Shown here piece after piece: positions 8,093-16,576 of a stretch of DNA of 64,000 nt (the first letter of the stretch is position 1; the number at the start of each line of letters is the position of its first letter). The notes under the pieces are model-generated. The model was given only the letters and a program-made list of their open reading frames with translations. It ran no database searches and had not been told where the DNA came from. Origin of the DNA: Acidobacteriota bacterium (GTDB lineage: Bacteria; Acidobacteriota; Blastocatellia; Pyrinomonadales; Pyrinomonadaceae); the NCBI GenBank assembly GCA_019639135.1, contig JAHBSL010000017.1, positions 53,654-117,653 of the forward strand, in the 5' to 3' direction. Both the position numbers and the translations under genes were made by a program.

Positions 8093-10063
8093 ATGGAAAA
8101 CGAAACTTCACCTTACTTTGATCTCGGTTACGAAATCAGATTGCATCGCGAGTCTCAAAACCTCAGTCAGACCGATTTGGCAGACGCTTTGTCATCGTCA
8201 GTAACGCGCCAAATAATCACGCATTTAGAGAACGGCAAGCGGCTTCCGTCTTTCAATGTTGTTGAAGAGATTTGTTCTTTTCTCAAAGTGCCGAAAGTAA
8301 AGTGGGAAGTATTCTTTGTCGAGAAATTCAGGAAACGGCGCGAGTTCGAAGCTCTATTCTCCGAACTCGTTGGATTTCCGCTCGATGCTTCTGGGTTGGA
8401 CCCTACAGCGGTTCGTGCCCTCGAAGACGCGATTGACGGCCTGATCCCTAATACTCTTTCCGTGGACAATTCGTTTGACGCGCTGAATACGGTTCTTATT
8501 TACTACGGGGTTCAACCGCTATCTCACCCATTCTTTGAGTATTATCTGAAGGATGCATTGACCGACAAGCTTAGCGATCTCGGAAATGCCGTCAGCCAAT
8601 TTCATAAAGACGCCATTAGGCTATTTAGTACGTTTAGCGAAGCTTACAAGGCGTTGAATCGAGCTTCCCGAAAAGAATTCGACCAACTGCTGGGTCCGCT
8701 TGCAGAAGAATCGACCGACAAACTCTCAGCACGAGATGCTTGGAACAAGATCGATAAAATTCCCAACGAGGATTTACCGTATCTTGGATACATTGCCGCC
8801 GCTCAAGTACGGGAAACGCAAAAGAAACGAAAAGAATTATCGGAATTTTTGCGCTTACTTGCGACTGCAAAACGTAATAACAACCTGAATATGGATGACT
8901 ATTCGACAGCCAAGAAGCGACGGATGGACTCCTTCCTACGTGAGTTTGATTCAAAGCTCGAGCACACGCTTTCCTCACCCTTATTCATTTCAACTATTGA
9001 TCCTGAAACCATTGAGCGTGAAGCAGATCGAGTTTCCCCAAAAGAAGAGGACGTTAAAAAAATTGAAGAAACTCAGAGACGCGCCTATGCAAATCTCTGC
9101 AATTACCTCGCTGCAGATTATCTGGATGTTTATGTCGCAACATCAATGCGGAACGATGCTGACTTTGTCTCGGTAAATGATTTCGTAGAGAACTTGTTTC
9201 GAAAAGATGGGCCGATCGGTAACCTGAATCTTCGCTATTTTAATCCAACTCAGTCTTGGATAGCAGATCGTGTAGCAAAGGGCCTAGTGGAAGCACTAAT
9301 GCTCAAACGAGCTGACATCTGCATTTATATGGCCCAAAAATCCGATACATTTGGCAAGGACTCCGAAGCATCGGTTACTCTTGGGCAGGGAAAGGCTGTG
9401 ATAGTCTACGTTCCAAAGCTATCGGATCCAGACATTGGAATAGATACCGAGACATTTGGTAGTATGTCGCGCGCGCAATTACTTGGTGAGATCGCGAAGC
9501 TGGACGCCGAAGAAGTTGATGAGGATGAAGATAACGAGGCTCTAATTGGGCGACTATTAAAGCTGAAATTCCGCCAATGCGACGACGCGGACTTAGTTCG
9601 GATCGTTAACAATCACTGGGCCGATTTCGATTTGGAAGGTGAGTTCGCTGAGCGAACTAAAGAGAATCCAACTGCCCTTCAAGAATTACGGGCCTGGTTG
9701 AGATCGATATTGGCAAAAGGTAAGCCAAGAGAACTCCTGCCAGACTTGAAGGATATTGTGACTCAGGCGCTTATCGGTCGCGCTCTTCGTTTCGAATCAA
9801 GAGCGACAGTCTTCCGAGAGGTGCATCCGCTAGCGTTGCAAATTATTCTTAGCAATCGAGTGATCAACGGGATTCTGGTTGCACGGTCCTCGGAAAGTTG
9901 CGCTAGACTCGTGAAAAAAATACTTCAGAATAAGCTCGAAACGGAGTTGAAGAATGAACCCGACAACTACAAGCTCGTCGAAAAGGAAACAGGGTCTATT
10001 ATAAGAGTAATTTCAAAACACAAACTCATCTCGAACTCATTTGAAACTTTCTACCGTCTCTGA
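8093..10063 (+). CDS. XRE-type HTH fused to a nucleoside-deoxyribosyltransferase/TIR-like domain
   Basis: Residues about 10-75 form an XRE/Cro helix-turn-helix (NLSQTDLADAL, then ITHLENGKRLPS). Residues 80-340 are mostly helical and charged. Residues 343-445 form an alpha/beta Rossmann-like unit: DVYVATSMRNDADF, a helix, then KRADICIYMAQKSDTFGKD followed by SEASVTLGQGKAVIVYVP. The acidic residue before a GK-V strand is where nucleoside deoxyribosyltransferases and TIR-like nucleosidases place their catalytic Glu, here E425. A helical C-terminal domain of about 200 residues follows. Base composition is more AT-rich than its neighbours, which suggests transfer. HTH plus NDT-like domains are known as effectors of type II retrons, but no reverse transcriptase is adjacent. 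Catalysis is an inference. Confidence 0.6.
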   Translation: MENETSPYFDLGYEIRLHRESQNLSQTDLADALSSSVTRQIITHLENGKRLPSFNVVEEICSFLKVPKVKWEVFFVEKFRKRREFEALFSELVGFPLDASGLDPTAVRALEDAIDGLIPNTLSVDNSFDALNTVLIYYGVQPLSHPFFEYYLKDALTDKLSDLGNAVSQFHKDAIRLFSTFSEAYKALNRASRKEFDQLLGPLAEESTDKLSARDAWNKIDKIPNEDLPYLGYIAAAQVRETQKKRKELSEFLRLLATAKRNNNLNMDDYSTAKKRRMDSFLREFDSKLEHTLSSPLFISTIDPETIEREADRVSPKEEDVKKIEETQRRAYANLCNYLAADYLDVYVATSMRNDADFVSVNDFVENLFRKDGPIGNLNLRYFNPTQSWIADRVAKGLVEALMLKRADICIYMAQKSDTFGKDSEASVTLGQGKAVIVYVPKLSDPDIGIDTETFGSMSRAQLLGEIAKLDAEEVDEDEDNEALIGRLLKLKFRQCDDADLVRIVNNHWADFDLEGEFAERTKENPTALQELRAWLRSILAKGKPRELLPDLKDIVTQALIGRALRFESRATVFREVHPLALQIILSNRVINGILVARSSESCARLVKKILQNKLETELKNEPDNYKLVEKETGSIIRVISKHKLISNSFETFYRL

Positions 10064-10412
10064 TTTGAGGTTCAGCATAGAGACCGAGAATTTTCGGCTA
10101 TGCCGCAACGCACTGCGGCAAGGCTTGCCTAGCCGAAAGGGTCCCCCCTAACATGCCCGGAGCCCTGATCCCGCTTTGGGGATCGAAGCGCGACAAACGC
10201 TTTTGGATCGGGGATTGAAGCGCCCGGCCGCTATCGCTCCCGGTTCTGAGCGGAGGCAGAGCTTGCCCGAGGCGATGGTGCGGCGTGCGGCCGAAGAGCA
10301 TTCGGTTCCGCGCGGCGGTCGGGCGGGGCCGGGCGGTTGATCTCGTTAAAAATAACTTGCTGATGTGTTCCTTTTCGTCTGCAAATCTCGTTCATCTATT
10401 TGGAAAGTAGTT
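10064..10412. other. GC-rich structured intergenic block
   Basis: This gap has no convincing gene. At 10092-10138 an outer stem TTTCGGCTA/TAGCCGAAA encloses TGCCGCA-ACGCAC-TGCGGCA and a GG-CTTG-CC hairpin, giving a three-way junction. Further right are GATCCC/GGGATC and CCGCT/AGCGG stems and a GC-rich run to about 10339. It could be a structured RNA, the end of a mobile element, or the right boundary of the AT-rich insertion that carries the HTH-nucleosidase gene. Confidence 0.45.
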
Positions 10413-10509
10413 TTTGGATAGGTGGCTGCCTGAAGCGAGCGGTAACGGCCTGACGTGGTCCGAAATTGCTTTTACTCGCGATCCGAATCAACCAGGAGAA
10501 CAACCAGAT

Positions 10510-10971
10510 ATGAAACGAGTTTGTTTAAGCTTACTCTTCGTCTCCCTTTTCGCGATCTGTGCTCAGTCACAGACGCCCGACCCCCCGACTACCGCCGGCA
10601 ACGTCATTCGCGTCGTCTATTTCGACGTCATGCCGGGGAAAACCAACGAGTTCCTGACCTTCCTGCGAAAGAACAGCAAGGTGATCTTCGAAGAACAAAT
10701 GAAGCAGGGCCTGATCCTCAACTACATGTACTATTCAAAGCCGACCACCGAAGGCCCCGGCGATTGGGACGTTGCACTTACGGTCGTATATCGTAACTAC
10801 GCCGAAGCTATAGATTTCAATGCGGATCGCAGCGCCAAGTTCGACGCCATCACCCTCAAGCATTACGGCTCGGCTGAAGAACGAACGAAGGCAAATGACT
10901 ATGTGGACACGCTCCGTACAGTTGTATCCAGCCACATCATCAGAGAGCAGAAGTTAAATCCGATGAAATAA
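10510..10971 (+). CDS. Secreted protein, possibly dimeric alpha/beta-barrel fold
   Basis: The ATG at 10510 follows AGGAG and gives a clean signal peptide (LSLLFVSLFAICAQSQ) and a 153-residue precursor. The mature part (IRVVYFDVMPGKTNEFLTFL) reads like a dimeric alpha-beta barrel (ABM/NIPSNAP-like) in which a beta strand is followed by a helix starting with a G-K-x-x-E/F pattern. Substrate unknown. It is followed by its own terminator. Confidence 0.7.
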   Translation: MKRVCLSLLFVSLFAICAQSQTPDPPTTAGNVIRVVYFDVMPGKTNEFLTFLRKNSKVIFEEQMKQGLILNYMYYSKPTTEGPGDWDVALTVVYRNYAEAIDFNADRSAKFDAITLKHYGSAEERTKANDYVDTLRTVVSSHIIREQKLNPMK

Positions 10972-10995
10972 CCCTGCGCTGAACGACCGTTAAAG

Positions 10996-11022
10996 AGGCC
11001 TCGGCATATCGCCGGGGCCTTT
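10996..11022. terminator. Bidirectional intrinsic terminator
   Basis: AGGCCTCGGC (10996-11005), loop ATATC, GCCGGGGCCT (11011-11020) then TT. On the opposite strand the stem is followed by CTTT, so it can also serve the reverse-strand small gene at 11066-11287. Confidence 0.8.
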
Positions 11023-11065
11023 CGTTATCGTGTTCGGGCATCGTATTCCGCGAGATCTTTGTGAT

Positions 11066-11287
11066 CTAGATCTTCGACGCGAGTGCCTCGGTCAACTTTT
11101 CGATCAGCGGTTTCATCACCTTTGCCTGCATTTCGGCGGCGGAGCCGTTGCCGTTCATTTTCATCGTTGCCGCCTGCGATATCTCTCCAGAGTAGCGGAC
11201 CTTGCCGGTTTCCGTCTCGATGGGCCGGAAGGCGACCGTCGCCGAACCGCTCGTGTCATACTCGGTCACCTCTTTACAGTTTCGCAT
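11066..11287 (-). CDS. Small hypothetical protein, possibly the 3' part of a longer gene
   Basis: The 73 residues (from MRNCKEVTEY) end in a helical stretch KPLIEKLTEALASKI. The frame stays open upstream past 11370 without an ATG (preceding residues VAKFHKKTGARILG read like protein), so the true start may be non-standard or lost, and this may be a gene fragment. No signal peptide or known motif. The opposite-strand gene at 11389 begins in the same upstream stretch. Confidence 0.4.
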   Translation of the reverse strand: MRNCKEVTEYDTSGSATVAFRPIETETGKVRYSGEISQAATMKMNGNGSAAEMQAKVMKPLIEKLTEALASKI

Positions 11288-11388
11288 TCCCAGTATTCGA
11301 GCTCCGGTTTTCTTATGAAACTTTGCGACAGGCGATGTCGTTATCAGGTTTGAAACCTGTCTATAGCGAAGAAAATGGAGGAGATTTT

Positions 11389-12087
11389 ATGCCGATTTCC
11401 CCTGCCCGCGGTCGTGTCGTCGGAGTGGTCTTATTGCTGCAAATGGCACTCGGACTAATTCTGCCGTTTGTGCTTATAGGACCTATAAATGTAGGCTCAC
11501 CGGGCTTTCTCGTTCACGCTTTATCCGATGCTTCCGCTATAAGGGCTGCGGTACTCGTCGGCTTCGCAGGGGCCGCACTGTGCGTCGTTGTCTCTGCTTT
11601 GTCATTCCCTGTTATTAGGCAACATAGCGATACATTTGCAATCGCCCTGGTTTCCGCTTGTACGGTGAGTGCCGCCCTCGACGCGGTTCACAACGGCACG
11701 GTAATGTCTTTACTCGCGATGGCGAAGCAGGCAGCCGCCCTTCCTTTGGGCGATACATCGCATCTCGCTGCGGCCGCAGCCGTTTATTCCGCAAGGGTCA
11801 CCGCACATTACACACAGCTCTTCGGGTTCGCCTGGTGGCTTTTTGTGTTTTATGCTGCTATGTTCCGAACTCGACTCATACCAAGGCCGATCGCCTTTAT
11901 CGCCATCATCGCCGTTGCGGCGCAGTTCATAGGCGTAACGCTCTCGCACTATCTCGATTACCCGATGCAGGGTGGGTGGGCATTGCCGCTCGCTCCGATC
12001 CATGCTTTTTCGGCCATCTGGATGACCGTACGCGGCTTTGGCCAGACCTTAACTCAGCAACAGATGCAGAACGTGGAGGAAACATGA
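11389..12087 (+). CDS. DUF4386-like multi-pass membrane protein
   Basis: A strong ribosome site (GGAGGAG, 11377-11383) selects this ATG. The 232-residue protein has about six hydrophobic segments (GVVLLLQMALGLILPFVLI, AAVLVGFAGAALCVVV, ITAL-type helices, FIAIIAVAAQFIGV and others), as in DUF4386/DUF998-like membrane proteins of unknown function. Its TGA overlaps the ATG of the next gene, so both are translated from one message. Confidence 0.7.
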   Translation: MPISPARGRVVGVVLLLQMALGLILPFVLIGPINVGSPGFLVHALSDASAIRAAVLVGFAGAALCVVVSALSFPVIRQHSDTFAIALVSACTVSAALDAVHNGTVMSLLAMAKQAAALPLGDTSHLAAAAAVYSARVTAHYTQLFGFAWWLFVFYAAMFRTRLIPRPIAFIAIIAVAAQFIGVTLSHYLDYPMQGGWALPLAPIHAFSAIWMTVRGFGQTLTQQQMQNVEET

Positions 12088-12530
12088 GAGCAATCAGAAA
12101 TATCTTTACCCCCGATCGCGAAAAGTACGAAGGCGTAAGGCCGATCAATATCTACCTATTGCGGGCGCTTTATCTTTTGATGCCGCTCGGAGCCGGCACC
12201 GAGGCCTGGCAGGTCATCGCCTCCCACGAGGGGCCATGGGACCACACCAAGGCCGTTGCCTGGTGCGTTTGGGCCGCATACCCGACTCTCTCGCTCTTTG
12301 GCCTGATCCGCCCGCTTCAGTGGTTGCCGATCATTGTCTTCATGATCTTTTACAAGGCGCTTTGGCTCTTTGTCGTCGCCTATCCGCTCTGGCGTGCCGA
12401 TGCACTTGCCGGAAATGCAGCCGAGCAGATGGCCGGGGTCTTCATCGCAGCCCCGTTAATCGCGCTCATCGTTCCTTGGGGTTATTTCATCCGCAATTTT
12501 GTCCTTTTGAGAAAGGCGGACAACCCATGA
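12084..12530 (+). CDS. Four-helix integral membrane protein
   Basis: A 148-residue protein that starts in the ATGA overlap with the preceding membrane protein. It has four hydrophobic segments (YLLRALYLLMPLG, AVAWCVWAAYPTLSLFGLI, LPIIVFMIFYKALWLFVV, VFIAAPLIALIVPWGYFI), preceded by a short basic N terminus. I do not recognise a family. Its coupling to the DUF4386-like gene suggests that they form a membrane complex. Confidence 0.7.
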   Translation: MRAIRNIFTPDREKYEGVRPINIYLLRALYLLMPLGAGTEAWQVIASHEGPWDHTKAVAWCVWAAYPTLSLFGLIRPLQWLPIIVFMIFYKALWLFVVAYPLWRADALAGNAAEQMAGVFIAAPLIALIVPWGYFIRNFVLLRKADNP

Positions 12531-12560
12531 TCCAGCGACACTCGTTGTGGTGGCAAGCGA

Positions 12561-13466
12561 TCAAGGTTGGGTAACGGCTGATTTAAGGTGTTTCTTGAAG
12601 AATGCGAGTGTCCGTTCCCAGGCTAGTTTGGCTGAGTCGGCGTCGTAGCGGGGAGTTGTGTCGTTGTGAAATCCGTGTTGCTTCTCTTCGTACATGTAGG
12701 ATTCGAACTTCTTCTTGCTATCGGTCAGTGCTGCCTCGTAGGCGGCGATGCCCTCGTTTATCCGCTGATCGTTGCCGGCGTAGTGAAACTGGATCGGGGC
12801 GGTGATCTTCGGCACGTCCGCGACACCGGCCTGCCTGCCGTAAAACGCGACTCCGGCATTGAGGTCCTTGCCGAGCCGGACGGCTAGCTGATTGACCATT
12901 CCGCCGCCGAAGCAGAAGCCGACAGCTCCGAGCTTCCCGGTCGAATCCGCCCGCTTCTTGAGCCACATTGCCGAGGCGACGAAATCCTCGGTCATCTTCT
13001 TGCCGTCCACGGTTCTGAACGCCGCGGCTCCTTTCTGTTCGTCACCCGGATAACCGCCGACCGAGGTCAGCCCGTCCGGTGCAAAAGCAACGTAGCCGGC
13101 CTTCGCCAATCGTCGGGCGACGTCCTCGATGTAGGGATTCAACCCGCGGTTTTCGTGGATGACCAAAACAGCCGGAAACTTCCTGCCCTTTGCCGGCCGG
13201 GCGAGGTAGCCTTTGATCGAGCCATTGCCCTCGGGGGAGGCGACCGTCTCGTAACCTGTGCGGATGTCCTTGTCCTTCGGGTCAACGGTCTGTGCCCAGG
13301 CGTAATTTGGCCGCAGGCTTTCGAGTATCGCCGCCGCCGTGACGCCGCCGACCGCAAAGCGTGCCGCACCGCGAAGGAACGCCCGGCGGTCGATCTCGCC
13401 GTGTTGATACTCGTGAAAAAGGTCCAATAACTCTTGCGGATATTCGTTAGCGGTCTTGCGTTCCAT
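12561..13466 (-). CDS. Dienelactone hydrolase family protein with Tat-type N terminus
   Basis: The ATG at 13466 follows AAGGAG. RRAFLRGAARFAVGG near residue 28 resembles a twin-arginine signal, so the enzyme is probably exported folded. The alpha/beta-hydrolase core has VIHENRGLNPYIEDVARRLA, the nucleophile motif GFCFGGG with cysteine, an acid region (YAGNDQRI) and the histidine in KQHGFHND, as in carboxymethylenebutenolidase-type hydrolases. Physiological substrate unknown. It is the last gene of a four-gene reverse-strand run that begins at 14391. Confidence 0.9.
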   Translation of the reverse strand: MERKTANEYPQELLDLFHEYQHGEIDRRAFLRGAARFAVGGVTAAAILESLRPNYAWAQTVDPKDKDIRTGYETVASPEGNGSIKGYLARPAKGRKFPAVLVIHENRGLNPYIEDVARRLAKAGYVAFAPDGLTSVGGYPGDEQKGAAAFRTVDGKKMTEDFVASAMWLKKRADSTGKLGAVGFCFGGGMVNQLAVRLGKDLNAGVAFYGRQAGVADVPKITAPIQFHYAGNDQRINEGIAAYEAALTDSKKKFESYMYEEKQHGFHNDTTPRYDADSAKLAWERTLAFFKKHLKSAVTQP

Positions 13467-13503
13467 TTTTTCTCCTTGGCCTGAAATGACAACCACCTGC
13501 ATT

Positions 13504-13824
13504 TCACTTTCGCTTTTCGATAGTGCCTGAATATGCGGATATCAAAGCTTCACGAACGATCGACGGTTCCACCTCATCGAGCACGAACGTCGTCGCCCCC
13601 TTCTCACCCCATTTGTTTGGAACCGGATAAATATGGCTCGCGTCTATTTTGCAAAACGTTTGCTGCTCGTCCGGTGTTAGAAAAATGTTCGCTGTGTTGT
13701 CCTTATCGAAATAGGTAGCGAACATTCTTCGCTTGGCGATCTTGAAACCAACACGTTCAAAGTGCGGAACTGTTTCCGTTCCCGCAAATTCAAGTGCCAT
13801 CTTTCGAAATTCATCTCCGGTCAT
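13504..13824 (-). CDS. MmcQ/YjbR family protein
   Basis: About 106 residues: GDEFRKMALEFAGTETVPHF, then FKIAKRRMFATYF, and a C-terminal WGEKGATTFVLDEV stretch. This is the compact MmcQ/YjbR fold, often annotated as DNA-binding with a double-wing motif, although its molecular role is poorly known. The start overlaps the upstream 71-residue gene by 14 bases, which supports co-translation. Confidence 0.8.
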   Translation of the reverse strand: MTGDEFRKMALEFAGTETVPHFERVGFKIAKRRMFATYFDKDNTANIFLTPDEQQTFCKIDASHIYPVPNKWGEKGATTFVLDEVEPSIVREALISAYSGTIEKRK

Positions 13825-14026
13825 TGTCGGGGTATTTCGCTGTGTAGTTCGAAAGAGCCTCGGCCCGTGTCGCTCCAAAGGCGTAGCAGTCGCTCTCTTC
13901 CATGCTTACAAACTCCGGGCCTACCACACAATAATGCCCGCCGTCTTGGAAGATCAAGGTGCCGCCCGGCCCGCGTTCTGCTTCGAGGTCCGGATCGCGA
14001 AGCATCATCTGAAACTCGAGCGTCAT
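13811..14026 (-). CDS. Small hypothetical protein, 71 residues
   Basis: The ATG overlaps the stop of the upstream secreted-protein gene (ATGA) and the stop overlaps the MmcQ start, so it sits in a tightly packed operon, which is why I accept it as real. The sequence (GGTLIFQDGGHYCVVGPEF, then RAEALSNYTAKYP) resembles short proteins that pair a beta hairpin with a helix. No known family. Confidence 0.6.
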   Translation of the reverse strand: MTLEFQMMLRDPDLEAERGPGGTLIFQDGGHYCVVGPEFVSMEESDCYAFGATRAEALSNYTAKYPDNDRR

Positions 14027-14391
14027 TTCGCCGCCCGCTTTGCGCTCCAGGGTTCCTCGGCTCGCCCGCTGAATGAGACATTGCCCGCCATCGAGTCCGC
14101 CTCGACCTTGCCGGTGAATGTCAGCGTCAGTTCATTTCCGCCGTAAACGATGGTGTAGCTGAAAGTAATGTCGCTGCCCTTGATCGTGCCCGTTACGGGA
14201 ACGTCGCCGTTCGGCCGCTTGGCCGTGCCGGTCAGTTTCTCGCCGTCAACGGCAAGTACTAGCTTAAATGGCCGCGGGCCGCCGGGTGTGCTGTAAACCA
14301 CATCCCAGTCGCCGGCAACAGACGTCTGCGCCTGAGCTCCGGCGGCAAGCATCCCAAGGACAAAAAGCGAAAGAAAAAATGCTCTTTTCAT
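14023..14391 (-). CDS. Small secreted beta-rich protein
   Basis: A 122-residue precursor with a clear signal peptide (AFFLSLFVLGMLAAGAQAQ). The mature part is a lipocalin-like series of strands (VAGDWDVVYSTPGG, KLVLAVDGEKLTGTAKR, GTIKGSDITFSYTI), common in small exported proteins of Acidobacteriota. Ligand unknown. It is the first gene of the reverse-strand run of four. Confidence 0.75.
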   Translation of the reverse strand: MKRAFFLSLFVLGMLAAGAQAQTSVAGDWDVVYSTPGGPRPFKLVLAVDGEKLTGTAKRPNGDVPVTGTIKGSDITFSYTIVYGGNELTLTFTGKVEADSMAGNVSFSGRAEEPWSAKRAAK

Positions 14392-14475
14392 ATGAACTCC
14401 AGTTTCAAGAACATCTTACCGCATCGCCCTGGCAAAAACGAGAAAAGTGCGAGTCAAAAAAAGTAGATGTAAAAC

Positions 14476-14564
14476 CTCAGCGATCTCCGCGAAAACCTCG
14501 GCGGGCTCTGCGTTGAAAATATGTAAACGCAGAGTTCACTGAGACCTACGCGGAGACCGCTGAG
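14476..14564. repeat. Long palindromic dispersed repeat (CTCTGCG type)
   Basis: An outer pair, CTCAGCGATCTCCGCG (14476-14491) and CGCGGAGACCGCTGAG (14549-14564), encloses CTCTGCGTT (14506-14514) and AACGCAGAG (14526-14534). A related element lies at 19846-19922. The gap between the flanking genes holds nothing else. Confidence 0.75.
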
Positions 14565-14650
14565 CTTAGGTTGATAGTTCGCGAGGAAGCTTGGACCGCT
14601 ATTTAATTATTCCTCCGAAAGCATTTGTTCCAATGCGGCTGGCTTTTAAC

Positions 14651-15424
14651 CTACTTATCGCTGCCGCGGAAAACCAGCACTACGCGGCTGCCGCTGTAGA
14701 GCGTCAGGCGGTCCTCGAAGATCTCGATCCGGTCGGCACTTTCAAGTGCTTCCAGCATCTTTCGTTCGAGGTCATTGCGGTCGTCCTCGATGCAGGCCCT
14801 GAGCGTCGCAATTGTATTCATGAACGAGAACTTGCCGCCCTCGGCAGTGTAATTGCCGCCAAAGACATTGCAGCCCGTGTTGCCGCCGGCCGTTTTCTCT
14901 TCGGGGTCGAAGTTGATGAAAGCACCGTATGTCGCGGCGACCTTTTCATTCTGGCCGATCGTATCGAGAAGCCACTTGCGGTCGCCAAGTCCGAACTTCT
15001 GCGGCTCCGGCGCGTCGTCGTTCGTCATGCCCTCAAATTTGAGCACAGCCTTGCGGCCCGCGTAAAGCGTCAGAACTGAGCCACGAACGCGGTACCGCGT
15101 TACGCTCTTCATCGCGTCCAGAAACTCCTGCTCGGCCTCCATAAGTCCGCTGCAGAACATCCGCGTCGATCCCATTCCGCTGAACCGCATCGTCCGGTCG
15201 GTGACCGTCGCTCCGCCGAAAAAGCGATTGCACGAGGCGTTGCCGCTGACCCGCTTTGCCGCGTCGGTAAATTCTATAAATGCACCCGAGCTTGAGATCG
15301 CATTGCCGTTCATTTCCGTCAGCGACCATCTCTTGCCCGAAAGCGATGCAGATTGAGCAAAAACTCCGGAGACCGCTCCGAAAGCAAAGAGCATAGTCAT
15401 ACCGAAAACAATTTTCTTGATCAT
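14651..15424 (-). CDS. Secreted protein with two META (HslJ-like) domains
   Basis: A 257-residue precursor with a signal peptide (FGMTMLFAFGAVSGVFAQ). The motifs SGKRWSLTEMNGN and VSGNASCNRFFGG, and again DRKWLLDTIGQ and TAGGNTGCNVFGGNY, show two tandem META domains at about 25-130 and 150-255. META proteins such as HslJ are envelope proteins linked to stress and drug tolerance, but the molecular function is not settled. The cysteines are conserved and could form disulfides. Confidence 0.85.
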   Translation of the reverse strand: MIKKIVFGMTMLFAFGAVSGVFAQSASLSGKRWSLTEMNGNAISSSGAFIEFTDAAKRVSGNASCNRFFGGATVTDRTMRFSGMGSTRMFCSGLMEAEQEFLDAMKSVTRYRVRGSVLTLYAGRKAVLKFEGMTNDDAPEPQKFGLGDRKWLLDTIGQNEKVAATYGAFINFDPEEKTAGGNTGCNVFGGNYTAEGGKFSFMNTIATLRACIEDDRNDLERKMLEALESADRIEIFEDRLTLYSGSRVVLVFRGSDK

Positions 15425-15650
15425 AATCCTTTCCCCTGTTCATGGTTCATCTGGCAGCCTGTGCCCCCTCGGCATACCTCGGCCCGCCATATACAGGAAC
15501 GCGGCCCGATGGCCAGACTTGCACTGTATTGTATAATCGTTCCGGTTCGTGGGCCAAAGAATTCATCTGCAACCATCCGCGATCTCAAAGCATCTTTTCG
15601 GCGATGGCCGCCTGGACGGCCATCTGTGCACTGACCGGGAGAAGCGAACG

Positions 15651-16463
15651 ATGACCCTAAAGATTTTCAGTAAATTCGCCGTTGTTGTGTTGATATTCCT
15701 GCTCGCCGTTTCCGCCTTCGCGGATACCATCCGGCTCAAGGACGGCAGCATCATCAAGGGCAAGATCACCGGCTTCAGCGGCGGCCGATTCACCATCGTT
15801 ATCGGCGAAGGCAGCCGCCAGAGGACGCTTTATTATTCGGCCGATGAGGTCGAATCGATCGAGTTCGACTTGCCGGGAACGCTTCCGACCGCGAACACCG
15901 CATCGCGAAACGTGCCGACCGTCCGGGTCGTCGATAATATTCCGCCGACACGCGAAACACGACAGGCAAATCCGCGTGTGATAACCACCGAAACTGTCGC
16001 TGACAATCGTCCGCCGGCTCCGCAATCGCAATCGACACCAAGGCCAACACCCATACAACAAGCCTCGACGAATCGCCCGCCTTCTTCCTCAGCTCAGCCG
16101 ATCGCACTGAACGTCAAAGTACTTGCCGATAGCACCGCGAACGGCTGGACCCATTCCGGCTGGGTCGTAAAGAAAGGCCAGCGAATTCGAATTACGGGAA
16201 GCGGACAGGTCTCGCTCGGCGGCGGCCGCACCACCGGCCCGGCCGGCCGAGAGGACATCGAGGACGCAGAAAAGCTGATGCGGGCCGTTGCGACGGGGGC
16301 CCTGATAGCCGTGATCGGCGACGACAACAACGACTTCATTTATATCGGTGCCACCCGTGAGTTCACCGCCCAACGCGACGGAGCACTTTTCCTCGGTCTC
16401 AACGAAGGAAACCTTGACGACAACAGCGGAACCTTTGACGTAAAGGTCGAGATATTGCCTTAG
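15651..16463 (+). CDS. Secreted protein with Sm-like N-terminal and PA-IL/LecA-like C-terminal domain
   Basis: The ATG at 15651 follows GGGAGAAG. After the signal peptide (KFAVVVLIFLLAVSAFA) comes DTIRLKDGSIIKGKITGF, a small barrel of the kind seen in many Acidobacteriota secreted proteins. A proline/threonine-rich linker (about 80-145) follows, then STANGWTHSGWVVKKGQ to the end. That last domain resembles the galactose-binding PA-IL lectin fold (GALIAVIGDD, then FLGLNEGNLDDNSG). Sugar binding is plausible but not shown. Confidence 0.7.
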   Translation: MTLKIFSKFAVVVLIFLLAVSAFADTIRLKDGSIIKGKITGFSGGRFTIVIGEGSRQRTLYYSADEVESIEFDLPGTLPTANTASRNVPTVRVVDNIPPTRETRQANPRVITTETVADNRPPAPQSQSTPRPTPIQQASTNRPPSSSAQPIALNVKVLADSTANGWTHSGWVVKKGQRIRITGSGQVSLGGGRTTGPAGREDIEDAEKLMRAVATGALIAVIGDDNNDFIYIGATREFTAQRDGALFLGLNEGNLDDNSGTFDVKVEILP

Positions 16464-16576
16464 CCATTGCCGAAGTTCCCAAACGACCGCACCTGACAAG
16501 GTTTGACTCACATCATTTCGAGGGGTAACCTGTCTCTTGCCTTCAAAAGCATTCCCTCTTTGCTTTTCTGCGGTTT

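Noticed and set aside
10139..10340. Integron attC site or tRNA gene in the GC-rich block
   Set aside because: No paired core sites of the attC type and no cloverleaf with TTC-type loop could be found.
7990..10412. Complete retron
   Set aside because: No reverse transcriptase motif (such as YADD) appears in or near the HTH-nucleosidase gene, so only the effector-like domain is comparable.
15442..15654. A 70-codon forward frame before the LecA-like gene
   Set aside because: It overlaps the ribosome site of the real gene at 15651 and shows no protein-like composition or start signal.
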